A stretch of DNA of 64,000 bases from Actinomycetes bacterium (lineage in GTDB: Bacteria > Actinomycetota > Acidimicrobiia > Acidimicrobiales > Ilumatobacteraceae): assembly GCA_025356335.1 (NCBI GenBank), contig JANXUF010000138.1, positions 1 through 64,000 of the forward strand, in the 5' to 3' direction. A program made the translations under genes and the position numbers. Each line of letters starts with the position of its first letter. The stretch's first letter is position 1. Under the pieces are notes generated by a model. That model made no database searches and had not been told where the DNA came from. It saw only the letters and a list, made by a program, of their open reading frames with translations. Shown here piece after piece: positions 1 through 9,985 of the stretch.

Positions 1-366
1 CAGCAACACGTGCTCACGCGTCTGGGGCATCGGACCATCAGTCGCCGCCACCACCAGGATCGCCCCATCGACCTGCGCAGCACCCGTGATCATGTTCTTG
101 ATGTAGTCGGCATGACCCGGCATGTCGACATGCGCATAATGACGATTCGGGGTCTCGTACTCGATATGAGCAATCGAGATCGTGATACCACGAGCCTTCT
201 CCTCAGGCGCCTTGTCGATCTGATCGAACGGCGTGTACGTCGCCAGGCCCTTGCCGGCGAGCGTCTTCGAGATCGCTGCGGTCAGCGTCGTCTTGCCATG
301 GTCGATGTGACCCATCGTCCCAATGTTTACGTGCGGCTTGTTGCGCTCAAATTTTGCCTTGCTCAT
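1..366 (-). CDS. tuf: Elongation factor Tu, N-terminal part (cut by window start)
   Basis: EF-Tu is the GTPase that brings aminoacyl-tRNA to the ribosomal A site. Only the first 122 codons are inside the window. The protein opens [20 protein letters not shown], with the P-loop GHIDHGKT, the switch I region RGITI and the switch II motif DMPGHADY, all in canonical spacing. The ATG at 364-366 is the usual family start. The reading frame is open to base 1, so the gene continues outside. Unlike the classical str operon, fusA is not directly upstream but lies about 5 kb away behind unrelated genes. Confidence 0.97.
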   Translation of the reverse strand, partial: MSKAKFERNKPHVNIGTMGHIDHGKTTLTAAISKTLAGKGLATYTPFDQIDKAPEEKARGITISIAHIEYETPNRHYAHVDMPGHADYIKNMITGAAQVDGAILVVAATDGPMPQTREHVLL

Positions 367-494
367 CGCAGGTTCTCTCCGTTTAGGGTCGATGGGTTGT
401 CAAAGAACTCGGCGAGTCTACGATCGCAGCCGGTGGATTCCACCTGGCGAGGCTGACGGGTTAGCTGACGAGGCAACCACCACGGGGGCCTCAG

Positions 495-518
495 CCATCA
501 GCCTAGGGGAGCTGATGG
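495..518 (-). terminator. Stem-loop overlapping the recQ stop codon
   Basis: A perfect 8-bp inverted repeat (CCATCAGC at 495-502, GCTGATGG at 511-518) with an 8-nt loop begins inside the last codons of the recQ-like gene and includes its TAG stop. No T tract follows, so this may be a weak or Rho-assisted terminator between recQ and tuf, or simply a stable mRNA 3' end. Confidence 0.4.
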
Positions 519-2593
519 ACAACGAGCGGAAGGACCGCCGTCACCGCGGCATCGCGCAACAGCGCTGCTGCCACCGTCATCGTCCAACCGGTTCGATAGG
601 AGTCGTCGACGAGCAGGATCGGACCTCGCGGCAGTTCGACCTCGGCGCGGATCGTCAGTCCTGCATGCAGCGCCTTGACCCGGACACCTGACGCGCTGTC
701 GGTCGGCGGTGCCGCACCGTGTTGGCGGAAAGCGTCGATGACCGGCAGACGGCCGACTGTGCCGAGATGCTCGGCGATCGAGTGACCCCGGCGCGGAAAT
801 CGTCGAGATGGAATCGGCACGACGGCAACAGGCCGTTCGACCCACTGCGACTTCCAACGGCGCATCACGTCGACCAGTCCGTCGGCGATCCGCTGGTCGA
901 TCGGCATGTCGGAACGATCGAAGGCCATCAACTCCTCCCGCCACCCAGGATCATCCGCAAAGGCCAGAGCCCGTCCCTCGGCGGCTGCGACGATCTTGCC
1001 CGATCGACCGGTGCCTTTCGGCCACAGCTTGCGGGGCTCGAGCACGACGTCGATACCACGGGAAAACGCACGTGCCTGCGAACGTGCTTCGACCGAGGGC
1101 AGGAGCCCTGGCGGCGGCAGTTCACCCGTGCACACGGAGCAACGACCGCACGGGACGGGATCCGGATCGTCGAGAGCTCGTTGCAGGAATTCCATCAGAC
1201 AGCCAGCACCCGATGCATAGTTCCGCATGACATCGGCCTCCGCGGCGCGGACCCGGCGGAGCGTGTCCCATTTCGCAGCATCGTGCACATACGGCTGACC
1301 GGTGGACTCCCAGCCGCCCTGCTGTTTGCTGACCGTTCCGTCGACGGCCAGCAGTTTCAGCAGACCCTCGAGCCGCCCACGCCGGATTCCGGTCGCCGAC
1401 TCCAATGACGGCAGCGACGTCGTCCCGTTGGCGAGCACGGCGACGATCTTGTCGACGTAGTCGGGATCCGGGATCGAGGCAGTGGCGAAGTACTCCCAGA
1501 TCGGCTCGTCGGCCTCCGACGGCAGCAACACGGCGAGGGCAGTGTCGAGCGCTCGACCGGCACGCCCGACCTGCTGGTAGTAGGCGACCGGTGACGCCGG
1601 CGATCCGACATGGATGCAGAAGGCGAGGTCTGGCTTGTCGTAGCCCATCCCCAACGCCGACGTGGCGACGACGGCCTTCAGCGAATTGTTCCGTAGCCGC
1701 TCCTCGATGACGATACGCGAATCGGCGTCGAGACGCCCGGTGTAGGCGGCGACATCATGACCGGCCGTCATGAGGAATCCGGCCAACTTGTCCGCCTCGG
1801 CCACCGTTAGGACGTAGATGATTCCGGAGCCGTCGGCACGATGCAGCGCGTCACTGACCCACGCCCATCGATCGAGCGGCCCGAGATCGGGCACGACCGC
1901 CAGCCGCAACGACGTCCGCGCCAGATTGCCGCGGAAGACGGCGGTGTCCGGCCCGAGTTGACCGGCGACGTCGGCGGTGACACGTTCGTTTGCTGTCGCC
2001 GTCGTCGCCAAGACCGGTGTATCGGCAGCGAGTGTGAACAGATGCCTGGCGAGCAGTTGATAGTCGGGACGGAAGTCGAACCCCCAATCGGAGATGCAGT
2101 GCGCCTCGTCGATGACCACCATGCCGGTCGCTGCCAACAAGCGGGGCATGCGTGCGGCAAACCGTGGATTGCCGAGACGCTCTGGCGAAACCAGCAGGAC
2201 GTCGAGGGCATTGTCATCGACCATCGCCAGCACATCGTCCCAGGCGTCGATGTTCGTCGAGTTGATCGTCGCTGCCCGCAGGCCTGCTCGTTCGGCTGCC
2301 GACACCTGATCGCGCATCAACGCCAACAGCGGAGAGATGACGAGCGTCAGCCCCGACCCTGCGGCGCGCAACGCCGACGTCGCCGCCCAGTAGACGGCCG
2401 ACTTGCCCCAGCCTGTCGCCTGGACGACGAGGACGCGTGAGCGGTCGACGACCAGCGCACGGACTGCCTCGAGTTGGTCGTCCCGTGGCACCGCTCCGGG
2501 CCCCGCGAGTGCGGCGATGACGCGCCGCATGTGCTCGTCTGCCTCGCCAACGTCGATCGGCCGGGTCCGAGCGGTGAGCGAGGATGGGTTCAT
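503..2593 (-). CDS. recQ: RecQ-family DNA helicase with C-terminal phosphoribosyltransferase domain
   Basis: Superfamily 2 ATP-dependent 3'-5' DNA helicase of the RecQ family, for recombination and repair. Visible motifs: motif I ATGWGKS, motif II DEAH followed by CISDWGFDFRPDY, motif VI QVGRAGRA, and a zinc-type cysteine cluster (C-x-x-C-x-x-C in CGRCSVC after an upstream Cys). The last 150 residues are not an HRDC domain. They resemble a type I phosphoribosyltransferase, with the PRPP-loop motif ILLVDDSYRTGWT, so the protein is a helicase-PRTase fusion. The start is the ATG at 2593, which has AAGGT about 8 nt upstream; the frame is open to 2683. Substrate and activity of the PRTase part are unknown. 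Confidence 0.85.
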   Translation of the reverse strand: MNPSSLTARTRPIDVGEADEHMRRVIAALAGPGAVPRDDQLEAVRALVVDRSRVLVVQATGWGKSAVYWAATSALRAAGSGLTLVISPLLALMRDQVSAAERAGLRAATINSTNIDAWDDVLAMVDDNALDVLLVSPERLGNPRFAARMPRLLAATGMVVIDEAHCISDWGFDFRPDYQLLARHLFTLAADTPVLATTATANERVTADVAGQLGPDTAVFRGNLARTSLRLAVVPDLGPLDRWAWVSDALHRADGSGIIYVLTVAEADKLAGFLMTAGHDVAAYTGRLDADSRIVIEERLRNNSLKAVVATSALGMGYDKPDLAFCIHVGSPASPVAYYQQVGRAGRALDTALAVLLPSEADEPIWEYFATASIPDPDYVDKIVAVLANGTTSLPSLESATGIRRGRLEGLLKLLAVDGTVSKQQGGWESTGQPYVHDAAKWDTLRRVRAAEADVMRNYASGAGCLMEFLQRALDDPDPVPCGRCSVCTGELPPPGLLPSVEARSQARAFSRGIDVVLEPRKLWPKGTGRSGKIVAAAEGRALAFADDPGWREELMAFDRSDMPIDQRIADGLVDVMRRWKSQWVERPVAVVPIPSRRFPRRGHSIAEHLGTVGRLPVIDAFRQHGAAPPTDSASGVRVKALHAGLTIRAEVELPRGPILLVDDSYRTGWTMTVAAALLRDAAVTAVLPLVVHQLP

Positions 2594-2691
2594 GTCGCCG
2601 ACCTTACGCCGGGGGTGTCGCAACGTTGCCGGTCCCGTCTCGACCCATGTAGACGCAGAGGGACTCGACCAACCCTGCGACACCCCCTGAC

Positions 2692-2697
2692 TACGAT
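2692..2697 (+). promoter_or_regulatory. Putative -10 box (TACGAT) of a leaderless promoter
   Basis: TACGAT ends 6 nt before the ATG of the Uma2-type gene at 2704. This spacing would put the transcription start at or next to the start codon, giving a leaderless mRNA. No convincing -35 hexamer was seen. Confidence 0.35.
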
Positions 2698-2703
2698 GGC
2701 CGT

Positions 2704-3267
2704 ATGTCGGTCACGATCGAGGAAAGCAACCTGCTGACATGGGCTGAATACCTCAACCTTCCCTACGAGACCCGGAATGCCGATCTCATCGACGGAAGAA
2801 TGGTCATGAACGCTCCCTCCGCTCAACACGAGCGCATTCTGCGCCGGCTTCTCGGCGCTTTGGACAACTGGCTGCTGACAGCCGGCCGCCTCGGCGAAGC
2901 CACGACCCAGCAGCCGGTGAAGATCAGCGAGCGTCGTGGCTATCAGCCGGACATGTCGTGGTTTCCGATCGAGCAGTGCACTGGTCAAGACGAAGATGCG
3001 GCATTCAGCGGTCTTCCGGCGATCGTCGTCGAAGTGCTCTCGCCATCGACGCGCACGTTCGACGTCGTCCGCAAACGCCACGACTACGACCGCCTCGGCA
3101 TCGCCGAATTCTGGATCATCGATCCGAAGTCCACCTCGATATTGGTGATGAGCCGCCCCGTCGATGGCGAACCGTTCGAAGAGAGCGAATTCGCTGACGA
3201 CGATGAACTGACCTCGCCCGTACTGCCTGGTTTCGCCGTCACCGTCGCCTCGCTGTTCCGTGCGTGA
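2704..3267 (+). CDS. Uma2 family (DUF820) PD-(D/E)XK nuclease-like protein
   Basis: A 187-residue protein of the Uma2/DUF820 family, predicted to have the PD-(D/E)XK restriction-endonuclease fold. The core motif is clear: PDMSWF around residues 80-85, then VVEVLSPST, KRHDYDRLGIAEFWIIDP and a C-terminal segment leading to VLPGF. Length is typical. The biological role of the family is not established; members are abundant in cyanobacteria and some actinobacteria and are often linked to mobile DNA. It stands alone, divergent from the recQ-like gene. The start is the ATG 6 nt after a -10-like TACGAT. Confidence 0.85.
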   Translation: MSVTIEESNLLTWAEYLNLPYETRNADLIDGRMVMNAPSAQHERILRRLLGALDNWLLTAGRLGEATTQQPVKISERRGYQPDMSWFPIEQCTGQDEDAAFSGLPAIVVEVLSPSTRTFDVVRKRHDYDRLGIAEFWIIDPKSTSILVMSRPVDGEPFEESEFADDDELTSPVLPGFAVTVASLFRA

Positions 3268-3295
3268 CCAGTGAGAAGTTGATCCGACACCGTGC

Positions 3296-3326
3296 TCTGA
3301 ACCGGCCACAGGGTGTCCGGTTCAGA
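3296..3326. promoter_or_regulatory. 10-bp perfect inverted repeat upstream of the ABC exporter
   Basis: TCTGAACCGG (3296-3305) and CCGGTTCAGA (3317-3326) form a perfect 10-bp inverted repeat with an 11-nt spacer, ending 17 nt before the ATG of the exporter ATPase. Position and form suit a dimeric repressor operator. A terminator for the Uma2 gene (stop at 3267) is the alternative. Confidence 0.5.
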
Positions 3327-3343
3327 AGCGCATCATCGATGCC

Positions 3344-4522
3344 ATGACCACTTCCACCGGTACCTCCACCGGCGTTGGCACCGCTGAGTCCTCCGGGGCT
3401 GCTTCGTCGATATCGACGCAAACGCCACGACGACTCGAGAGCAGAACGAGACCACTGATGAGCATGCAGTTACACACCGAATCCGTCGAAACCCGCCGGG
3501 TGACCGATGGACCCTCAGCGATCCGGACGCGCCAACTCGTGAGACGCTACGGCGAGGTCACCGCTGTTGCCGGCATCGACCTCGACGTCGCCCGCGGGGA
3601 GATCTACGGGTTCCTCGGCCCGAATGGCGCCGGCAAATCGACGACGATGCGGATGCTCTGTACCCTCGTCGCTCCGACGAGTGGCACCGCAGAGGTTGCC
3701 GGGTGCGACATCGCCGCCGACCCCGCTGCCGTTCGGTTGCACATCGGCGTCGCACTCCAGGAAGCGGCCCTCGATCCGAAGCAGACCGGAACGGAACTGC
3801 TTCGTCTGCAGGGTCGCCTCTACGGCCTGCCGAAGGCCGTCGCCCGCCGCCGGGCCGACGAACTCGGCGAGTGGATCGGCCTCGGCGACGCATTGCAACG
3901 CCCGATCGGCGGCTACTCCGGCGGCATGAAGCGCCGGCTCGATCTTGCAGCCGCGTTGGTCCACAACCCGGAGGTGCTGTTCCTCGACGAGCCGACGACC
4001 GGGCTCGATCCGATCAGCAGGGCGACCGTTTGGGAGGAGGTCCAACGGCTCAATACCGAACTCGGGATGACGATCTTCCTGACGACGCAATACCTCGAGG
4101 AGGCGGACGTGCTCGCCGACCGTGTCGGCATCATCGACGGCGGACGGATCGTCGCCGAGGGAACCCCATCAGAACTCAAGCGCTCTGTCGGCGCCGACCT
4201 GATCATCGTGCGCGTCGCCGGTTCGGCGTCACCGGTCATCGCTGCGCTCGACAGAGTGGCCGGCGTCATCGGCGTCGAGGCGCACGGATCGGAAGCGGTC
4301 ATCTCGACAGAGAACGGCTCCAGCGTCATCAGCGCCGTCGTCGTCGCCCTCAGCGAGCGGGACATCGGCGTTCGCGAATTGACGCTGCGAACACCGACGC
4401 TCGACGACGTCTTCCTCGAACTGACCGGCAACCGCATCGCCGACGACGCCAGCGACAACGACAACGACAACCAGGGCACCCCCAGCAAAGGCACCACCGA
4501 CAACAGGGAGCAAGTGAAATGA
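3344..4522 (+). CDS. ABC exporter ATP-binding protein (DrrA/multidrug type)
   Basis: Cytoplasmic ATPase of an ABC-2 type exporter of the DrrA family. It shows Walker A GPNGAGKS, the Q-loop region VALQEAALD, the signature YSGGMKRRLDLA, Walker B VLFLDEPTTGLDP and the H-loop region replaced by TTQYLEEAD, typical of DrrA proteins. The C-terminal domain ends in the family hallmark RTPTLDDVFLELTG. Residues 1-60 are a low-complexity Thr/Ser extension, so the true start may be the ATG at 3458. The stop overlaps the permease start by 4 bp (ATGA), giving an operon. A perfect inverted repeat lies just upstream. Confidence 0.93.
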   Translation: MTTSTGTSTGVGTAESSGAASSISTQTPRRLESRTRPLMSMQLHTESVETRRVTDGPSAIRTRQLVRRYGEVTAVAGIDLDVARGEIYGFLGPNGAGKSTTMRMLCTLVAPTSGTAEVAGCDIAADPAAVRLHIGVALQEAALDPKQTGTELLRLQGRLYGLPKAVARRRADELGEWIGLGDALQRPIGGYSGGMKRRLDLAAALVHNPEVLFLDEPTTGLDPISRATVWEEVQRLNTELGMTIFLTTQYLEEADVLADRVGIIDGGRIVAEGTPSELKRSVGADLIIVRVAGSASPVIAALDRVAGVIGVEAHGSEAVISTENGSSVISAVVVALSERDIGVRELTLRTPTLDDVFLELTGNRIADDASDNDNDNQGTPSKGTTDNREQVK

Positions 4523-5364
4523 CCGCAGTGACCACCAGCATCTCCACCAGCCGTACCGGTGATATCGGCGCGATCGGACGCGGTGACGTCTCCGCTCGGC
4601 CCGCCGGCGCGCTGGCGGACGTCATCACCATCGCCGGGCGGGCCCTCAGGGCCGTCCCGCGCGACGTGGCGACGGTCGTTCCGGCGATCTTCATCGCCCT
4701 GTTCTTCTTCCTCGTCAACATCGCCACGCTCTCGCATCTGACGGAGGGGCAGATCGCCGGGTTCAACTTCAAATCCTTCGAACTGCCAACGGCGATCCTG
4801 CTGGGCGTCACCGGCGTGTCGCGAGCTCCGGCACTCGTGCTCGACGTGCAGGACGGCTACTTCGACCGGCTGCTCCTCAGCCCGGTGCGTCGATCGGCGA
4901 TCCTGCTCGGGCACCTCATCGCCGACGTCGCCGTGGCGATTGCGCTGATCGTGCCGATCCTCATCGTCGGCCTGGCGATCGGGGTGCGGTTCGACACCGG
5001 TATCGCCGGCATGCTGGTGTTCGTGCTGCTCGGAGCGCTCTGGAGCCTGGCGTTCTCCGGCTTCGGCTATGCGATCGCGCTGAAGACGGGCAACCCGGCG
5101 GCGGTGAACTCATCGTTCCTGCTGTTCTTCCCGTTCCTGTTCCTGACGACGTCGTACGTGCCGAAGGAACAGTTGTCCGGCTGGCTGAAGACGGTCGCTT
5201 CGTGGAACCCGGTGACGTACCTGTTGGAGGGGTTACGGGCGCTCGTGTACCGCGGCTGGGATGGCACACGCCTTTTTCAGGCGCTCGCCGCCGTCGCCAT
5301 CGTCGGTGCCATCAGCCAGACAATGTGTTTCGCCGCGCTACGCGGACGCGTCAAGCGCGGCTGA
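4519..5364 (+). CDS. ABC-2 type exporter permease (DrrB-like)
   Basis: A 281-residue integral membrane protein, the permease partner of the preceding ATPase. It has a soluble N-terminal tail of about 50 residues, then about six hydrophobic segments, beginning with VVPAIFIALFFFLVNIATL. The cytoplasmic ABC-2 signature region PALVLDVQDGYFDRLLLSPV is typical. The start is the ATG at 4519, overlapping the ATPase stop by 4 bp, which implies translational coupling. Substrate cannot be read from sequence; the family exports drugs, daunorubicin-type compounds or lipids. Confidence 0.9.
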   Translation: MTAVTTSISTSRTGDIGAIGRGDVSARPAGALADVITIAGRALRAVPRDVATVVPAIFIALFFFLVNIATLSHLTEGQIAGFNFKSFELPTAILLGVTGVSRAPALVLDVQDGYFDRLLLSPVRRSAILLGHLIADVAVAIALIVPILIVGLAIGVRFDTGIAGMLVFVLLGALWSLAFSGFGYAIALKTGNPAAVNSSFLLFFPFLFLTTSYVPKEQLSGWLKTVASWNPVTYLLEGLRALVYRGWDGTRLFQALAAVAIVGAISQTMCFAALRGRVKRG

Positions 5365-5391
5365 ACGAGATCGAGGATTCTGTGGACCGAT

Positions 5392-5409
5392 TGCACCGCC
5401 GGCGGTGCA
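5392..5409. terminator. Palindromic hairpin between convergent genes
   Basis: TGCACCGCC followed directly by GGCGGTGCA makes a perfect 18-bp palindrome in the 88-bp gap between the converging permease and fusA genes. GC-rich and without a T tract, it would suit a bidirectional terminator. Confidence 0.45.
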
Positions 5410-5452
5410 CCAGTCGACTCAGTTCAGCGACGATCGCCGCCGACGGAGGCGG

Positions 5453-7549
<2,097 letters not shown>

Positions 7550-7800
7550 TGCCTACTTCTCTCTACTGCTCCTGCAACACGACGTACGGTGTTGCTTCAC
7601 GGACTGGTTGCGCGCAGCGCCAAACCTGGCTGCAGGCACGGTTTGCAATGCTATCGGCGCACCCGACGGTCTGCTCTGGCCGGCTCGAGCCGCAACGGTG
7701 TATTCACCGAGACCGAGCTCGGAGAATCGCGAGCGACGATCGTCCGCGTCTGAGCGACGCGGTGGCGCAGCGAGCGTGATGTGCCGACGTGAGCGGTCGG

Positions 7801-8415
7801 TCAGCCGGCTCGGAAGCGAACCGTGCGTTCGTGGTCGAGGAGCCATGCCTTGTTCTCGATGCCGCCGCCGAACCCGGTCAAGGAGCCGTTGGCGCCGACG
7901 ACCCGGTGGCAGGGAACGACGATGCTCAGCGGGTTGCGTCCGTTGGCGGCTCCGACCGCCCGCGCCTTGTTCGGATCACCGAGTCGCCTCGCCTGCTGGC
8001 CGTAGTTGATCGTCTCGCCATAGGGAATCTCCCGCAGCACGAGCCATGCCGACTGCTGGAAATCGGTGCCGACCGGCTCGAGCGGCACGGTGAAATCCTG
8101 ACGCTCGCCGGCGAAATACTCCTGCAGTTGCTGGCGGGCCAGTACGAGCACGGGGTTCGTGTCGTCGATGATCGAGGCGTCGACGCGGACGCGATCCACC
8201 TCGTCCCCGGTGGTCCAGATCACCGCCCGCAGTCCGGTCGCGCTGGCGATCAGTGTCAGCTCGCCGACAGGCGTGAGCATCGGCGTTCGCTGCAGGGCGA
8301 TGGTGTCCGGCGCCGGCGTTGCCGACCGTGTCGCTGCTGGTATCGCTGGTGGTTTCGGCGTTGGTTTCTGTGTCGCTGTCGGTGTTGCACTGTGCATCGT
8401 TGATTGCTCCTTCAT
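7801..8415 (-). CDS. ogt: Methylated-DNA--protein-cysteine S-methyltransferase
   Basis: O6-alkylguanine DNA alkyltransferase: a suicide repair enzyme that moves the alkyl group to its own cysteine. The active-site motif is VVPCHRVV, preceded by the helix-turn-helix region RAVGAANGRNPLSI and, before that, IPYGETINYGQQA, all family hallmarks. Residues 1-40 are a Thr/Pro/Ala-rich extension, so translation may start a little downstream at MHSATPT. The ATG at 8413-8415 shares one base with the stop of the upstream ada-alkA gene (TGATG), so the two repair genes are translationally coupled. Confidence 0.94.
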   Translation of the reverse strand: MKEQSTMHSATPTATQKPTPKPPAIPAATRSATPAPDTIALQRTPMLTPVGELTLIASATGLRAVIWTTGDEVDRVRVDASIIDDTNPVLVLARQQLQEYFAGERQDFTVPLEPVGTDFQQSAWLVLREIPYGETINYGQQARRLGDPNKARAVGAANGRNPLSIVVPCHRVVGANGSLTGFGGGIENKAWLLDHERTVRFRAG

Positions 8416-9914
8416 CAGAGGCTCCCCCACAACAGGTGGAGGGCGTACGAGCGCCAGGGACGCCAGTGCTCGGCTCGTTCGTGCGCTGCCTTCGGAGAGC
8501 CGTCGGCGCCGAGGCGTTCGAGGGCGTGTTTCACCCCGAGGTCGGTCGGCAGGAAGACGTCGGGATCGCCGAGCGCGCGCATCGAAATGTACGCAGCGGT
8601 CCACGCGCCGATGCCGGGGAGGGCGACGAGTTGTGCTTCGACCTCGGTTCGATCGGCCCCTGCATCGAGTTGGATCTCGCCTGATGCCAACGCGCGACAC
8701 ATCCCGAACAACGCACGCTTGCGGCTGGCCGGCATCGCCAGATCGGCGGGATCGGCGCAGGCGAGCGCAGCTGCTGTCGGGAAGGCGTGCGTCAGCTCCC
8801 CGTCAGGAACCGCAAGCGTCTGTCCGTACTTGGCGACAAGGCGACCGGCAAGCGTGCGGGCACCGGCTACCGACACCTGCTGGCCGAGTACTGCGCGCAC
8901 TGCGAGCTCGTTGCCGTCGACGTGTGCCGGCGACCGCAGACCCGGCGATTTGATCACCAGCGGAGCAAGCATCTCGTCGATGATCAGCTGGTCGGAGATC
9001 GACTCGGGGTCGGCGTCGAGATCGAGCAGCCGACGGCAGCGAGCGACCGCTGTCGTCAGGTCGCGCATGTCCGCGAGTTGCAGGCGGCAATCGACATGAT
9101 GCACGGCCGGGGTCAACGAGACCGTGGCCAGACCGTGCGGCAACCTCAGCACTCGCCGATACGTCGACCCGTCCCAGCATTCGACCCCGGGGACGGCACG
9201 CATCCCGAGAAACCCGAACAGCGTCGCGGTATCCATCGGCGGCCGGAAGGCAAGCCGGAGCGAGACGATTCCGGCGCCGCTCGCCGCCGGCCGCCGCTGC
9301 GACCGCAGGTCCGTGGGGGTCGAGGCGAAAACCTCGCGGATCGTATCGTTGAACTGGCGGATGCTGGCGAACCCTGCCCCGAAGGCGACATCGGTAAATG
9401 GCATTGTCGTCGTTTCGATGAGCACTCGTGCCGCTTGGGCGCGCTGTGCCCTGGCGAGCGCGAGCGGTCCTGCACCGACTTCGGTCGTCAAGAGGCGATT
9501 GAGCTGTCGTTCGCTGTAGTTCAGTCGAGTCGCCAGCCCGGTCACTCCGTCACGGTCGATGACGCCGTCGGCGATCAGACGCATCGCCCGTCCGACGACA
9601 TCGGCGCGCATGTTCCAGGCGGGTGAGCCGGGTGTGGCATCGGGACGGCAGCGTTTGCACGCCCGGTAGCCGGCGATCTGCGCCGCGGCGGCTGTCTGGT
9701 AGAACGTGACGTTCTGGCGCTTCGGCGTGACTGCTGGGCAGCTCGGGCGGCAGTAGATTCCGGTCGTACGGACGGCGGTGTAGAACCATCCGTCGAACCG
9801 CGGGTCCTTGCTCTGCACCGCCCGATAGCACCGCTCCTCGTCTGGTGCACCAGCCGCCGGCACGGCCGAACCGGCCGATGCGATCGTTGATGCTGAGGTC
9901 ATGGGCACCATCAT
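8415..9914 (-). CDS. alkA: Ada-AlkA fusion: methylphosphotriester sensor plus 3-methyladenine glycosylase
   Basis: A 499-residue repair protein with three parts. Residues 25-100 are an Ada metal-binding domain with four zinc cysteines (C55, C59 and the pair in YRACKRC), which takes methyl groups from phosphotriesters. Next is an AraC-type helix-turn-helix (NYSERQLNRLL, GFASIRQFNDTIREVF). Residues 210-499 form an AlkA N-terminal and HhH-GPD glycosylase module, with LPGIGAWTAAYISMRA and the catalytic aspartate in PTDLGVKHALE. It therefore senses damage, probably regulates its own operon, and excises alkylated bases. It forms an operon with ogt. A 14-bp palindrome lies 17 nt upstream of the start. 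Confidence 0.93.
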   Translation of the reverse strand: MMVPMTSASTIASAGSAVPAAGAPDEERCYRAVQSKDPRFDGWFYTAVRTTGIYCRPSCPAVTPKRQNVTFYQTAAAAQIAGYRACKRCRPDATPGSPAWNMRADVVGRAMRLIADGVIDRDGVTGLATRLNYSERQLNRLLTTEVGAGPLALARAQRAQAARVLIETTTMPFTDVAFGAGFASIRQFNDTIREVFASTPTDLRSQRRPAASGAGIVSLRLAFRPPMDTATLFGFLGMRAVPGVECWDGSTYRRVLRLPHGLATVSLTPAVHHVDCRLQLADMRDLTTAVARCRRLLDLDADPESISDQLIIDEMLAPLVIKSPGLRSPAHVDGNELAVRAVLGQQVSVAGARTLAGRLVAKYGQTLAVPDGELTHAFPTAAALACADPADLAMPASRKRALFGMCRALASGEIQLDAGADRTEVEAQLVALPGIGAWTAAYISMRALGDPDVFLPTDLGVKHALERLGADGSPKAAHERAEHWRPWRSYALHLLWGSL

Positions 9915-9930
9915 GGCCCTGGACGGCGCC

Positions 9931-9944
9931 TCCCGCTAGCGGGA
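9931..9944. promoter_or_regulatory. 14-bp palindrome upstream of ada-alkA
   Basis: TCCCGCTAGCGGGA is a perfect palindrome 17 nt before the ada-alkA ATG. It could be an Ada-type or other operator for the alkylation-repair operon. It could also act with the 9956-9971 hairpin at the 3' end of the Hsp70-like gene. Confidence 0.35.
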
Positions 9945-9955
9945 TTCGGACAGCG

Positions 9956-9971
9956 GCCCCGGGCACGGGGC
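9956..9971 (-). terminator. GC hairpin after the Hsp70-like gene
   Basis: GCCCCG (9956-9961), loop GGCA, CGGGGC (9966-9971): a strong short stem-loop 14 nt past the stop of the Hsp70-like gene. No T tract follows. Confidence 0.35.
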
Positions 9972-9985
9972 GGCGGTCACCCGTC

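Noticed and set aside
7550-7800. Possible small gene between fusA and ogt
   Set aside because: The only open frame overlaps ogt out of frame, lacks a ribosome binding site and shows no domain. It is left as an intergenic region.
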